Assembly: GCA_037953625.1 (NCBI GenBank)
Contig: CM075653.1
Coordinates: forward strand, 96,885,639 to 96,949,638
Origin: Crotalaria pallida
Lineage: Eukaryota; Streptophyta; Magnoliopsida; Fabales; Fabaceae
Direction of reading: 5' to 3'
DNA: 64,000 nucleotides
Each line of letters begins with the position of its first letter. Within the stretch, counting starts at the first letter, position 1. Made by a program: the position numbers and the translations under genes. The notes beneath the pieces are model-generated. The model made no database searches. It was not told where the DNA came from and worked only from the letters and a program-made list of their open reading frames with translations. Positions 30,380-43,281 of the stretch are shown piece by piece.

Positions 30380-33316
30380 GAGTGTGTTTTTGGAAGGTGA
30401 GGGGAAATGAAAGAAATGAAGTGGCTAACACTTCACCCATTCGGTTCTATATGGGCAAGGGTGATGCATGGGACTTTTTCCTACTTTGCCCCCTAATCAA
30501 TTCGGCCAAAGTGTGGGTAAGGGTGGGAAATTTCGGTTCTTTAATTCTTTGCATGGGTGGAGACTATCAACTCCAAGGGAACAATGAGAAGTAGATTAAG
30601 GGACTATGTTTCCTTGGGCCTAAGTACTCTTTATATTCTAGTTAGGACTTTTCTATACCTCTAGTTTGGTCATGGTTAGGACTCATTCTTATTTGGTTCC
30701 TTGTCTATTACTTAGAAGGATTCTAGCCTTCATTCATGCATGACTACACATAGCGCACACACACACACTCACACCTCTACACGGTTTATGCATAGGCCAA
30801 GGTAAAGGGTTGGAAATTTCCCCTTCTAGCCTCGATTTCTAGTGGGAAGTGGAGGGCAATTTGGGACTAGTTCAATTGTTGCATGGGGGGTCTTCTTCGT
30901 GGAAGACAAAAGGGAAAGGAAGGTCATCCTTAGGCCTTATGTGTCAACACCCTAGACTTCCTTACTCACCACTCTATGTCTCCTATGGGTTTGCCACTTA
31001 TTTCCCACTCTCTTAATGCTTAAGAAAATATATCCTAGTTTGGTCCTCTTGTTCTCACATGGCCGAACAATACACACACATGCACATGTAATTTCTTTTC
31101 ATGTTATCACAACAACATCCAACATTTAATCATATAAGGATGCATACACTTATCACATATTTGGACATGCATGTGACACTCTAGCATATCATGTTTCATC
31201 CCAAAATTCACGGCACACACGTATATTGCACATATATAAATACATTCACATTCATCTCTTTTCACATGAGTTTATCATTTGTTCATTCATGCATCCCAAC
31301 TTCATTAATTAGGTTTCATACATAGTTTACGGCACACATAGGTTAAATCTTCAAAACATGTCGAAGCCATTTACATATACACACACAAATAAATCATAAT
31401 ATTTTTATAAAATCGTTAAGCATACTAACTTCTCAAAATCAAGTTTCTAAACGCTGAACATCATTTTAGAAAATCATTTAAGAAATCACTTCTTCAAAAC
31501 ATTTTTCTCAAAAACATTTCTTTAATGTTTTAATTTAATATGAAAAATTTGCGGGGTGTTACAGGTTTTTATAATTATTTTGTGTAAATAATTCTTGTTT
31601 CCTTGATGCACTTTGATTTTATTCATGTATTTAGAAAAAGAAATCAATTTTTAAAGTGGTTCTTGATGCATGTTTGTCTTTAAGCTAGATCTAATGTTTT
31701 TCTTTGCATCCACATGATTTTCTCAAATGGATCTTAATTTTTCTTACATGCATGTGAAGGGTTTTGATTTAAAATGAGAAATCTACTATGTTTTAAAGCT
31801 TGATGTTCAAATCGGTTTCAAAAGGATTTTTGTGCTCATGATTTTGTTTTCTTACTTGTTTCGATTTTATGTGCATGTAAAGGAAATTATTTTTAATAAG
31901 AAAATTTAATCTAAGCAGGAAATTTTTAATAAAATGAACTTACTTTCTTGATGTATGTTTCGGTTTTGCTTAGATTTGTAGAAAAGATTTTTTAATTGAA
32001 GTAGGTGATGCATGCATGTGTAGATCTAGTGAAAAGAATTAGGCTTTGATGATAGTTTTTGATTTTCTCTTAAAGTCTTGATTTTGGTTCTTGAATGTTA
32101 ATGCATGTGTAATTTTCCTTGAGATCTATGAATTCCAAGTGTGTGCATGTAAAGATCTAGGATAGTTTAGTTTGAATATTGATTTTTAGTTTCAGAGGCT
32201 TGATTTTATGTGATGCATGTTTCATTTGAGTTAAAGAAAATTGTTTTCCTAAAATATGTTAATTCGGGTTTGAGAGAAAAATAAGTAATTGATTGATTTT
32301 GTGTTGATTTGTATATGTGAGTGTATTTTTGGTGTTCATGAAAATAAATAAATGAATAGAGTTGTTGAACAAAATATTGTGCTGAAATTGTGAGTATGTG
32401 TGTGTTGACTTGGATGAATGATATTTATGTATGTTCAATAATTCTGGAACTTTGTCACTGGCTTGGGTATGTTATAATAAGCTTCTCTGAATTTTTGGAT
32501 TATTTTTGGAATTTATTTTCTATTTCTATGTGAGCCAACTTTATGAAAACCATTTTAAGAAAATCAGTTTTTCAGTTTAAAGAGAAATATAATTTTAGAA
32601 CTTGTGCTATTTGAAATGGTTTGAAATTTTTATGGTAGCTTCCTGGACATCTCTAGATGTTCTCTGAAAAATTTGAAGAGATTTGGAGTTGATTTGATAT
32701 TTTTAATAAAGGCAAGACAGTGAATCATTGGTTCAGATTTTCTGGACTTAGTGATAATTTTAATTGAAAAAATATAACTTGCACAACTCCAAATATTCTG
32801 AAAATTTTATGAGATAGTCTTGACTGTATAAGGAAGATTTATACCAATTTTTATGAAGTTCTGAGTTGAGAAACTATTTTTAATAAGGACGTTTTTGCCT
32901 CTGACCAGCAACAGTACCATGTTGTTTTTCATGCAAAATTTGATTTGAAACCTAGTTTAGGATTGATTAAATGGCTTGAAATTTTATATGATGAACTTTG
33001 GCATGTATGTGTATGTTCTGGAAATTTTTAGGATTAAACAAATTAATTTGATATAGTTTTGGATTTTATCTTTTGTGTTTTACGTGTAATCGCACTAGGA
33101 TCTCATTTGAATGTTTTCGATGAATACGAATTTTAATACTTGATGTTATGACTTGGCTGCTTTGTATGATGACTATGATGCCCTGAAATGATTGCATGAG
33201 TGATTGTTTGATGATGTGTTTAGGTTAGGCATGAATGAATCATTTAATTAACCAAAATGTTGTGTTTGAGTTTGTGATTTGGTTTGAAAAGTAATTGGTT
33301 TTGGAAATAGCATAGC

Positions 33317-33646
33317 TGTAGTGGATCTGAGAAATAGATCCACCACGATGTGTGTTTGGGGTTGTTGCAGCTGATGAGGGTGACCCCGGTCCTACGTACC
33401 CCCAGTGATAAGGGAATCAAGCCACACGTAATTCTTGAGAGTAGGGATGAGAGAACATACCTTAGCCCCTATAGCATGGCGATACTTATAGGGGAAGTTG
33501 TATTGTGGTGCCTTATGGGCCTGTTCGGCCCAGTAGGGCTGACGTGGCTCTTAGAGGATAAGAAGGATGAGTTATTCACCCTTATCCTGTACTAGAGAGC
33601 TCATGCTTATCCTGTAGCGGTAGGATGTATTATTGGTTAACCTACA
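33317..33646 (-). repeat. Element J 3' LTR
   Basis: It is near-identical to 37111-37441 and carries the inverted pair GTGGATCT/AGATCCAC at its start. On the minus strand a polypurine tract, GAGCTTGGGGGGCT (33647-33660), abuts it. Confidence 0.9.
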
Positions 33647-33809
33647 AGCCCCCCAAGCTCGTATAGGCTCGAAGAGCCTGTGCTGAGCTTCTGAGAGTTG
33701 GTGGTAACAAAACATTGTTTGTAGGCGTGGTCTTCCGCTCGAAAGAGTGTTGCGGATGGTCGATAGTGCTCTTTTGTGCTCGGATGATGAAACTGAAAGA
33801 GTACCCCTG

Positions 33810-34085
33810 ACCTCGAACCGAGTGCAAGCTCGGTGAGGCTCATCTCTAACCGAGGTCCCGCGGGGGGGGGGGGGGGGGGGTCCGCACCAGCTCGGTGGGG
33901 CTCATCTCGAACTGAGTACAAGCTCGGTGAGGCTCATCTCGAACCGAGTGCAAGCTTGGTGAGGAACATCTCGAACCGAGTATAAGCTCGGCGAGGAACA
34001 TCTCGAACCGAGTACAAGCTCGGTGAGGAACATCTCGAACCGAGTGCAAGCTCGGTGAGGTACATCTCGAACCGAGTTCCCGCGG
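33810..34085. repeat. 32-bp tandem repeat with CTCGAACCGAG core and a poly-G tract
   Basis: About seven units read roughly catctcgaaccgagt, then acaagctcggtgaggaa. They are interrupted at 33862-33880 by a run of 19 G. The core CTCGAACCGAG is a near-palindrome. Minus-strand frames through it are repeat translations, not genes. Confidence 0.85.
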
Positions 34086-36248
34086 GGGAAGTTCCAGAAT
34101 GGATTTGGGGACGCTCCGAGATGAGGGTGATGAAGTTATGAGTGTAGTCAAAGTCGAATTGGACAATTGTTTTAAAAGTCACGTCATTTTTAAGGAGACA
34201 TCCTTTTATGCGCTTGCCATGGTGAAAGCCGAAAGGCTTGTGCCAATGTATGGTGGCACGACTCAAACTGTTATTTGTCTTTTCGCGGTGTGCCAAGATT
34301 ATCACCAATTGGATCGTAATGTTTACGAGGGATTGCTGTCGGAATGGCAACCTTAGTCGAGGTGTATTCCTCTATCCGCGATGTATTTGGCCATATATGA
34401 GCCGAGAGGCTTTGAGCCGAGAGGCTAAGCCAAGTTATCGGGTCGCAATCCTCGTTTTCACTTGTAGCCTCGCCGATCTGGCCGGCTAACCGAGATCGTG
34501 GGCAAGTGCTTAAGAACATGATCCAGAGTGAGTTTAACATATGTCCTTAATAAGGACGGTAAATGATCAATTTGGTGCCTCATGGGACGTGGTGGTCCTC
34601 TTTGGCACGACATTTGATCTCGAGTAACTTATGCATCATATAATACCAGTATCAAGGTCGGCCAATGCCAGCTATGTATATGCCTCATCACATACTAGTC
34701 CCCTACTCGGTAAAGCCTGAAAAGGCTTGTGTCGAGTTCATAAGGTCTGTGAAACGCTCGGGATCAAAGTGGGCCTCGGACTCGGTTTAACATAGGTCAT
34801 CATGCTCGGCAGATCCGATCGTTATGTTTGTACCTTTTTATGATGTCTAAAAACAACGATTAGAATATCAAGTAATAGATGATATGTAATGACATTAATT
34901 AGCGAAGTATGAATTTAATTCACTGTTAATTACGATTATTATCTAAGATAATACATGTCATGTGGTAAGTGATTCAACAGTAATGAATATGACAGTTAAA
35001 CCATAATATTAATGGGGTATTGAGAAAGATCTTTCCTTGTCAGTCTTCGTGTTTAGACTATTCCTGAATGTCGATATGCCTGGAACCCTGTTGAAGGCGT
35101 TGTAATATTAGATGCCCACCCTGACTTAGTAGTCTAGCACCGATTAATTTGAGGATATCTTTGGTGGTCGGAAGCCTGAAATGGGCTTTTTAGAGAAATG
35201 AGCCATCATAATTGTTCCTCGCATGTGTAACAAAATTAATAATTGGTAATCATCGTTATTGTTATTGGCACAGATACGATGTATAATATCGGTATAGAGG
35301 TAGTATGATTTAATTATATCACACGTAATAAACATAGTAATGACAATAATTAAATATCGTGCAACCAGACAGGATTGCCCATGAAAAGACAATAATTAAA
35401 TATCATACAACCAAACAAGATTGCCCATGAAAAGATGCATGATTTCAGGTATATCACGCTCAATAATTGTAATGAATGACATTCATAAATATGCCAGAGT
35501 ATTTAATGACAACAAATCAAATGTTGAGAGCATTAATTCATGAAAAATGAGAATGCGCGATATATATCAAATAATAAGCGACATGTAAAGGAATTATAAA
35601 GCACATGTCAGAAATATTGCGTCAGTTGAGTTAATATCAACATGTGTGCAAAGTAACCACATAGAATGCCAAGTAAATAGGAAAATAATATGGGAACGAG
35701 AATTCCTTCCCTGATTTAGTGAGGAGAGGAGCGTAGGTTTGATGTCTTTTATCAATCCTTTCCAAATGAGCTTTTGTTGAGCATCGAGGCTTGACCTTTA
35801 TTTTCTTTAAATTAATTTAGGCCTGTTTAGCCCGTATCAAATAAGCTCGTATAGGTTGGGCCATTTAGATCATATACTCACTGGCTCGGGCTATCATACT
35901 CGTACCTCGCATGTGTGTACGAAAATAATAATTAATTAGTTATTGTCGTTCAAGGTTGACAATTTTTAACTATTAAATAATAAATAATAAACGACGTGTA
36001 ATCAAACTAAATAGTAATCAAACTAAATAGCAAAAGTATAAATTAGTTTTGCCGCTAACTAATAGTCATGTGAGTGAATAAAATATTTGTGCAATTATTA
36101 AAAATGAGAAAGAGTAGCTTCCCTGATTTAGAAGTGAATATTGAGTTGCTGGACCATTGACATGTTGAGGCCGTCTCTTCTTTTTGGTGGAATTTGGGCC
36201 AGCAGCCCGTTAGGGCTTGGAGAACCCTCACCTAGCAGCAGCTGTGTT

Positions 36249-36425
36249 AGGGCCTGTTGAGGCCTTTTTTTTTTTTTTTTTTTGGGGCCTGTCGAGGCCC
36301 TTTTTTTTTTAGGGCCTGTCGAGGCCCTTTTTCTTTTTTTTTGTTTTTGTTGTTTTTTTTAGGGCCTGTCGAGGCCCTTTTCTATTTTTTTTTCTTTTTT
36401 TTAGGGCCTGTCGAGGCCCTTTTTT
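36249..36425. repeat. Palindromic GGGCCTGTCGAGGCCC units separated by T-runs
   Basis: About five units at roughly 36249, 36284, 36310, 36361 and 36403 are each followed by 10-30 T-rich bases. GGGCCT and AGGCCC can pair around GTCG, so each unit is a short hairpin. On the minus strand these become A-runs between hairpins. Confidence 0.8.
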
Positions 36426-36429
36426 TTTT

Positions 36430-37075
36430 GGCGGTTTGGGCCACTGGCCCGTTAGGGTTTCCTGCAGCAGTTGCTGCTGCCACACATGAGAATGGGTGCT
36501 GCTACGTGCAGCGGCAGTGACGACAAGCGCAGGGCAACGAGGGGAACGCCACGGGGGAGGCAAGCAGCGGCGGCGCCAGCCAAGGAAGTCATGGCGCTGC
36601 TCTGCTCTGTCCACGAGGGTGGCGGTGATGGTGGACGTAGACGCGACGGCGGGACTGGGGAGAGGTGGAAGAGCCACTGAAGTTTGAGAGAGGGAGAATC
36701 GATGCACGAAGTGGAAATAGAAGCCCAGCGCCTCTTCATCCCCAGTCCGCGAATCCGTTCTCAGTAGCGGGGCTTACCGGCAGCGTGTTGGAGTTGTGAG
36801 AGGAACTCTTCTCCGTCTTCAACGGAGGAAGATACTGCGCGCACGGTGGTAACCATGGTGCCTTTCGTCACCTTCTTCTTTGCCTCCGTCGCCCTGGATC
36901 TGGTGTGGCTTCAACCCCGCGGCGGTTCCCGTCACGAAAACCGTGAACGGCGCTGTGATCCAACAACAACAACAGTACCGCCGCCGCTACGAGTACGTCC
37001 TCCTTGATCGAACACACCCTGCTGTTGGTGTTCTTTTTCATTTTTTCTTTCTTTTTTTTTTTAAATGTGGATGGG
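36430..37075 (-). other. GC-rich leader region of element J
   Basis: This 0.6 kb is far richer in G and C than everything around it, with CGGCGG-type words and short overlapping frames on both strands (61-132 codons) that have no recognisable domain. In element orientation it lies just downstream of the 5' LTR and primer binding site, where Tat elements have long untranslated leaders. A captured gene fragment cannot be ruled out. Confidence 0.5.
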
Positions 37076-37090
37076 GATCGAATTTTACCG

Positions 37091-37110
37091 TTCCCCATAG
37101 ACGGCGCCAA
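37091..37110 (-). other. Primer binding site of element J
   Basis: The minus strand reads TTGGCGCCGTCTATGGGGAA directly after the 5' LTR. It has the TGGCGCCG start seen in the Tat/Athila group. I do not assign the tRNA. Confidence 0.75.
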
Positions 37111-37441
37111 TGTAGTGGATCTGAGAAATAGATCCACCACGATGTGTGTTTGGGGTTGTTGCAGCTGACGAGGGTGACCCCGGTCCTACGTACCCCGAGT
37201 GATAAGGGGATCAAGCCACACGTAGTTCTTGAGAGTAGGGATGAGAGAACATACCTTAGCCCCTTTAGCATGGCGATACTTATAGGGGAAGTTGTATTGT
37301 GGTGCCTTATGGGCCTGTTCGGCCCAGTAGGGCTGACGTGGCTCTTAGAGGATAAGAAGGATGAGTTATTCACCCTTATCCTGTACTAGAGAGCTCATGC
37401 TTATCCTGTAGCGGTAGGATGTATTATTGGTTAACCCTACA
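37111..37441 (-). repeat. Element J 5' LTR
   Basis: This is the second copy of the 330 bp LTR. It ends next to the intact target duplication ttagc (37442-37446), after which F LTR2 resumes. Confidence 0.9.
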
Positions 37442-40308
37442 TTAGCTTTGATTTAATGAAAGAACCTTGGACTTAATGGTTGATGCCCTTAATTCATTTC
37501 ATAATGTTAATTTAAAAAAAAATGAATCATTTAAGTGTTTATTTTATAACGAAGTCTTATACGAACTAAAGTTAAGTTTTTCGGTATTTATGAGTTTTGG
37601 TTAGTGGCTGTCCGGAACGGACCAGAAACCAAAACAAATGGTTTTAAAGTGTTTTGTAAATTATTTTAAAAAGATTTTGAGATGTTTAAAGTATTTTCAA
37701 AAGTTGAAATTGATTTGAAAAAGTTTTAATGATTTACGATTTTTCGACGAGAAATAAAAAGAGTTTTCGAAAACGCGTCGTAATTTTGAGTAGTACGATT
37801 ATTTAAGATAGAATTGTAACGTTAGTACCGTCTATTTAGTACGAGGTACGTATAAGCCAAGAAGCGGAACGGTCGACTTATTGGGAAGGACTCGCAACGA
37901 TTTCAGATACTGGAGTGTGAGGTGAGAGATGCACTAGGCCTAAGTCGTCATGACGTTTAGACTCAGTTCTAAACTGAGTCCATCAAGCGTAATTAGAGTC
38001 AATGTCATATGTTACATGCTACATTATCATACGTGATGCATATATGTGCTAGATGTTTACCTATTTGTTTAAATATGATGCATTATTGATTGTATTACGT
38101 ATTGAATTTCTCTGTGAATTATTCTGTGGAGTATATCTTGTTCTGTTTGAAAAAAAAATATACTGTTAATGATGAGAATCATAAAAAGAAATGAGAATTA
38201 TGAGAAAGAGTGAGATTTGAAATTTAAGAGATACGATTGAGAAGAGATAAAACGTAACGTGAAAAAGATTGTGAAAGAAATGAGTTGATGAGATGAATGA
38301 ATTGCAAAAGTAAGAGAATGTGAACGAAAGAAAGAGGAATGATTATAAAGGTTGTAATAGAATGGAATACAAAGAGTTGAGATTGGAGAAGAGTGATGCT
38401 GTTATGAAAGTGAGACGTGGTTTGAATGGAGATGTGATTCCTCGTTCACGTTTTTGGGAAGAAGCTTAGTGTTGAGTTGAGCTTGCATGCTCCTCCATTA
38501 ACACTCACCCAAAAATGTGATTTTTGAAAAAAAAAGTTTTTGAAAAGAGATTTTGAAAGAACTTTTGTGAAAAGTTTTTGGAAACAGTATTTTTGAAAAT
38601 GTTTTGTGAAGCAGAAGTTTTTGTGAACTCAAGCTTTCGAAGAGTTTTGCGAAAAGAAATTTTGAGAAAAACGAGGAAAGATGTCGATGATGTTAATGAG
38701 ACTATGTTGAGCATGAATTATGTGAATTGTGATGATGAGATGTGTGAGAAAGTGATGTGAGGCCAAGGGCCATTGAGAATTTAGGGGGAAACAGATTGCG
38801 TTTAGTGATCGGGCTTCGTTGAAGGGATGCACCAAGGATGGGCCGATCGTTAGGATTAAGCCGCTAATTAAAACGTTAAAACCTTAAAGACTTTAAAAAA
38901 CATTTATATATGCAGTGAGGAATGAGTGTCGTATCGAAGTAGTGGAGAGGAAGATACTATGGGTATCTGCGGATACTCAGGTGGGGATTGCAGGAGGGGA
39001 GGGCAAGGACGGTGAAACGTCAAGAAGCCTAGAGTATATTTCTAGGCGGAACGAATCCCACATGTGGTGCACTAACGTGGTGGGGACTGGGTCTAATACC
39101 GTGGTAAGTTCTGCATCGCGAACTAGAAATTATACTGTCGCCTCCTCGATGCAAGTCTAGAACAGTGAGAGGGACTGGAACGGGGCATTTGTGTTTGCCG
39201 CCGAGGGCGTGCATCGTTATTATTATGATTATGATTTGAGGCATGGCCTGCTGGTCTGGGACCATTTGTGTTGTGTGACAGCTGTCGTGCCCGCGTGGTA
39301 AAGGTCCTGTACTCCTGTTTGCTTCCGACTAGGTTGGGTGGATGACCGAGGAGATGTAGACGTGTGTGAGCTCAATGATGTGTCCCCCTCATCATTGATG
39401 CTAATCGTTTGATAAGACTTAAGAATAATGAAAGAATACAAGAAAGAAATTATAAAGAATTTATTGAGGAAGATTCAAAGAAAGAAAGAAAGCATATATG
39501 ACTATTGAAAGATTGAGAATGATGATAATAAGACTGGAATGGTTGAAAGGCTGGTGATGCCAAGTGTGGTGATGTACGTTGAGAATGAGTTATGATTTCT
39601 AGATATCAGATTAGTTATGATGTGTTTTGTTTATAAGTGTTCCTTATATGCTTATGTGAATATATTTGTCATATGCATAGCATGAGTAGTTGATAATGCA
39701 TGGTTCCTCTATTTTATTCTGAGTATTCTTTTATAAGAAGTCGTTAGTATCCTGTCTGGTCATGGATGTACTTCCGGATTACTGACCATCTCTCCTACCA
39801 TGTTGTCGTGTCGGGTTACTCCGATATTGCAACGGGTAGATGGTCGACTCTGTAGTATAGTTCGTGCCCTCGTCTCGATGCGGTTTCGGCTGTGGGCTTC
39901 AGCGAAGAAGATTAGAGGTCAAGAGTAGTAGTAGGTAATCCCTGAGTACTGTATCTCTTGCAACTACTTGGTTAACATTGCTATATTATTCTGTACCCCG
40001 TTTGGAATTTTATTGAGTATGGCTTTTGAAATAATAAGGCTTTTCTGAAACAAGATTTGAAAATGTTTTCTCAAAAGAAGTTCATGAAGCTAAGTTACAA
40101 AGCGCGATGTTAAGTAACATCTCGGTTTGGAACTTGACTCGTGATGTGGGACATGAGAATGTTATTTTATTTCAATTAAGTTACTGAAATGCTTTTGAAC
40201 CTTAAGCTTCTCATGTCCATGTCACCTTGAATAAAAAAATTCCCAAATTTTTACTATATTTTGTTAAAGAGATAAGTATTTTCAAGTTGCCGAAATCGGG
40301 GTGTTACA

Positions 40309-41294
40309 GTTTGGTATCAGAGCAATGGTTGACCAAAGTAGCCTAATGCATGGGTTTACATGCTTGCATGTGTGTGTCTGTCTCTGTGTTAGTGTTAGAG
40401 TTGCGACGAGTGAGAATAGAAGTACGAAGTCACGTGAGCATCTCTATCGTATCACCTCTATCGTTCGTTCTATTTCTAGCGTTCTATATCTCTCTATCTT
40501 CGGAACGTGTCAAGAATTTGTCTACAATGGTACAAGGAACGGTGATCAGAAACATAAGAAGACTTTATTCTTTGTGACCTAAGCCTCTCTTGATTATTGA
40601 AACCCTCTTTCGTTGAGAATCCCTTTTTGTTTGTAACGGCCTCTGAGCTATTGACATGCGACTTTGTTTTGCGACTAGAACCCTCTTTTCTTTGTTGAAA
40701 CTCCTTTCTATGTAAACCCTATGTGTTGTTGAGTTGCCTTGACAATACGTTTGTTTACTCTAAAAAGTCTTTAATGAAAACCTCAGACCCTGACACCTTA
40801 TGCCAATCAAATGGATGTATCTATGTTATGAGGCTGACGGTGAGATGTTGTTAAGGAAAGAGTTATAATGGTTGAGGAAGGAGTAAGCATGAATGGATGT
40901 GATGTATAGGAATATGATTCGTCAAAGTTGGGGAGTAAACAGAGACTTTGAGGTTTATGATAACCCACTTAGGCTTAAAAGGATGAGAAGAGCCAAATTA
41001 AGGAAGAAAGACCATGAAGGAAGTAGTATCCTTGTCCGGATTGGCATAAGTGTGCTATTCTTCTTGAACTTTGTTTTGAAACCATTGAACCCTTTGAACA
41101 CTTGTTGACAAAACTATACCGTTAGTATTCCCTTGTGTCTGATTACTTTTGAGAAAACGATGCATATGCGACGACTCGAAGACGACAACTGCTATTATGG
41201 GTTGGGAGAAGCACTCCAAGGGATCCGACATTCATTGATCGTGGAATTTCGCGGAGCATTTCTCGAGGACGAGAAATCTACAAGTTAGGGAGAA
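40309..41294 (+). mobile_element. Element F internal region 2 (986 bp)
   Basis: This is a near-identical duplicate of 23447-24431, with primer binding site 40312-40323 and a one-base-changed polypurine tract before LTR3. It has one extra T near 40947 and a few substitutions. It has no coding domain; the frames at 40301-40582 and 40893-41108 are not supported. Confidence 0.87.
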
Positions 41295-42160
41295 TGTAAC
41301 ATCCCGCGTTTTCCGACTAGGACGAATAAAATTTTATTAAAGAAAAAGTTTTACGATAGTGTTTTACAAAGGTCTTCGATGAAGTATTTTATTCGATTTC
41401 GAAATAAAGTGTTGATTTTACGGAGTTTTGGCAAACAAATATTTTTATGAAGTTAGTGAAAATGATTTTTATTGAATGAGGATTGATTTGATTAATAAGA
41501 AATGAAAAAAATGATTTTTATTGTTGGAGATTTGTTTTGAAAATGAATTTCTTTATGGATTTTCCTAAATGTGTTAACTTTGAAAATCCATAACTTTTTA
41601 ACCGTAACTCCGATTTTTATGATCTTTATATCAAAACGATCGTATTGAAATGTAGTTTTCAAAAATGTATCTTCTATAATTTTCTGGATTGGTTTGCGAA
41701 AATTCTTTTTCAGAGCTGTAAAGGACGAATTTTAGAAAAATAAATCATGAAAAATGGTTTTTTGATTTTTAATGAATTTTTCCTTTTGGATTATCTTTAA
41801 TTTATTAAAATATGATTTTAGAAAATGAATTAAGGGCCATAAGTGCAACCAATAAGTGCAGTTTATTATTTAGAGGAAAAAGTGTGAATGTGTGTGTTTG
41901 ATTAAGTTAATTATTTTGTGAATAAGTGTATGATTGATTGATAAATGTGTGCCTATATGTGTATGTGTGATGAATTGATGAATGTGATTTATTAAAGTTA
42001 ATTGTCTTATGTGTGTAAATGTGATTTCCTAAGTGATGTTGCATTATTAGTAACTATAAGGTGATTAGAAAATAAAAAGTAGGACATGTGTGTGCATGTG
42101 GGAGTGCCATGGTTGGTGTGGGTGTGCATGAAAAAATACATGTGTGGTTGTGTATGTGTG

Positions 42161-43281
42161 TGATCGAGGCCGTACCCGATACAAATAAAAACAGTTTAAG
42201 TATAGTACTAGGAAGTGACTCCTAGGTCGTCTCCCAAGGAATATCTTATCAAGCAAAAGGTCGAACACATAGTATGCATAGAAAGCAGGGGTTTTTTTTT
42301 TGTATTGAATATTGAATAATTGAAATCAAAACAGAATTAAATCAAAACGAAGAAACAGATAAGGAAAAGCGGATAAACCCCTTTGGCTCGCGTTCACAAC
42401 TCTATCATCGGTCACAAAAGATCAATTTCTTTCCTCTTCATTGTCCAACTCGTGAGAATTAAATACTAAGCGAAAATTCAATTCTCACCCCAAAACCCAA
42501 ACCTCTAATTAAGCATTAAAAGCCAAAGCATGGAGTTTTTACGAGTTTGCATAAATTAAGCATTCATACACATGGATTATCTCTATAGAATGGAACTAAG
42601 CGAACCATAACATATCAATAAGCATGAAAACAGTGAATAAAAACGAAATAGCATTAAGAACAAAACCTCAAGAGTATGTGATACATTACCAAAGGGATTT
42701 AACCTAAGAGTTTAGCCTTTCATGAAGAAAAATACCAAAAAACGTGTAGAAAGGGAAGAGAGAGAAACCCTAGCAGCCACCACAAGTTTGGAGAGCAAAA
42801 CTAAGCCTTCTCTATGAGAGAGAATGTAAAAAAACGTGAATGGAAGGTCTCTCCTAGGGTTTACACGAATTTAGCTTTTTAAATCTCAAAACGGGCCTAA
42901 ATCATGGGCCCAAATCCTAAGGAAAGCTTATCTCTAAATTAAATCTAAAAATATCTTATAGATAAAATCTAAATCTTAAAAGATATAACTAAATCTCAAC
43001 TAATCCTAAAGATAGATTACAATCTTCACTTCATCATATATCTTCTCTTCCAAAATTAAATCTTCATTCCCAAAATGTTCAAAAAGCCCTTGTGCCAAAT
43101 ATGACATGAAAATAGAAATAGAATTAATTAGGCTAAATAATCCCAAATTAAACAATATTCAGAATAGTAGTCCAATAAACTCTAAATCACTAAATCAAGC
43201 TAAACAATGTCAAATAGGCAACAAGTATCAATAATAGGAGTAAAATAATGCAAGGAATAATGGGAAATAAAATGCTCATCA
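42161..43281 (-). repeat. H1 3' LTR (1,121 bp)
   Basis: It matches 51141-52263. The minus-strand polypurine tract AAGTGTGGGGGTATT (43282-43297), typical of the Athila group, abuts it on the right. Confidence 0.93.

Larger units (their letters stand above)
25884..31563 (-). mobile_element. Element I: reversed 5.68 kb solo giant LTR inside F LTR2
   Basis: Terminal words are TGTAACAGCCCG on the left and CGGGGTGTTACA on the right, with target duplication GGTTT at 25879-25883 and 31564-31568. The intact site is visible in F LTR1 near 18839. Read on the minus strand it shows the family order: hairpin I (30353-30379), TGCATG words, structured island (27224-27397), palindrome (27100-27109), acidic-protein relic (26272-26633) and LTR end. 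There is no primer binding site and no gag or pol. The stretch 28260-30340 is AT-rich and featureless apart from CATGCA words. Confidence 0.87.
33317..37441 (-). mobile_element. Element J: non-autonomous Tat-like Ty3/gypsy element in F LTR2
   Basis: LTRs of 330 bp (33317-33646) and 331 bp (37111-37441), TGTAGTGGATC...CCTACA, flank a 3.5 kb interior. The target duplication is ttagc; the left copy at 33312-33316 has mutated to atagc, while the empty site in LTR3 near 54617 reads ttagc. Minus orientation is set by a primer binding site abutting the right LTR and a polypurine tract abutting the left one. No gag or pol is present. The interior holds minisatellites and a GC-rich leader. The central stretch 34690-36240 is AT-rich and shows no gene. 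Confidence 0.88.
24432..40308 (+). repeat. Element F LTR2, split by elements I and J
   Basis: The pieces 24432-25883, 31569-33316 and 37447-40308 join to 6,062 bp, matching LTR1. The copy keeps the structured island (38951-39180) with an intact donor GTAAGT at 39104-39109, a UGCG hairpin at 38961-38978, and the palindrome at 39277-39286. Internal region 2 and its primer binding site follow directly. Confidence 0.9.

Noticed and set aside
33862..33880. The 19-G run as a functional signal
   Set aside because: Homopolymers this long are often mis-sized in assemblies. It is noted only as part of the repeat array.
36309..36739. Proline/alanine-rich minus-strand frames in the GC-rich part of J as a host gene
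   Set aside because: Several frames on both strands are equally open because of GC content. None has a recognisable domain, and all lie in a retroelement leader bounded by LTRs.
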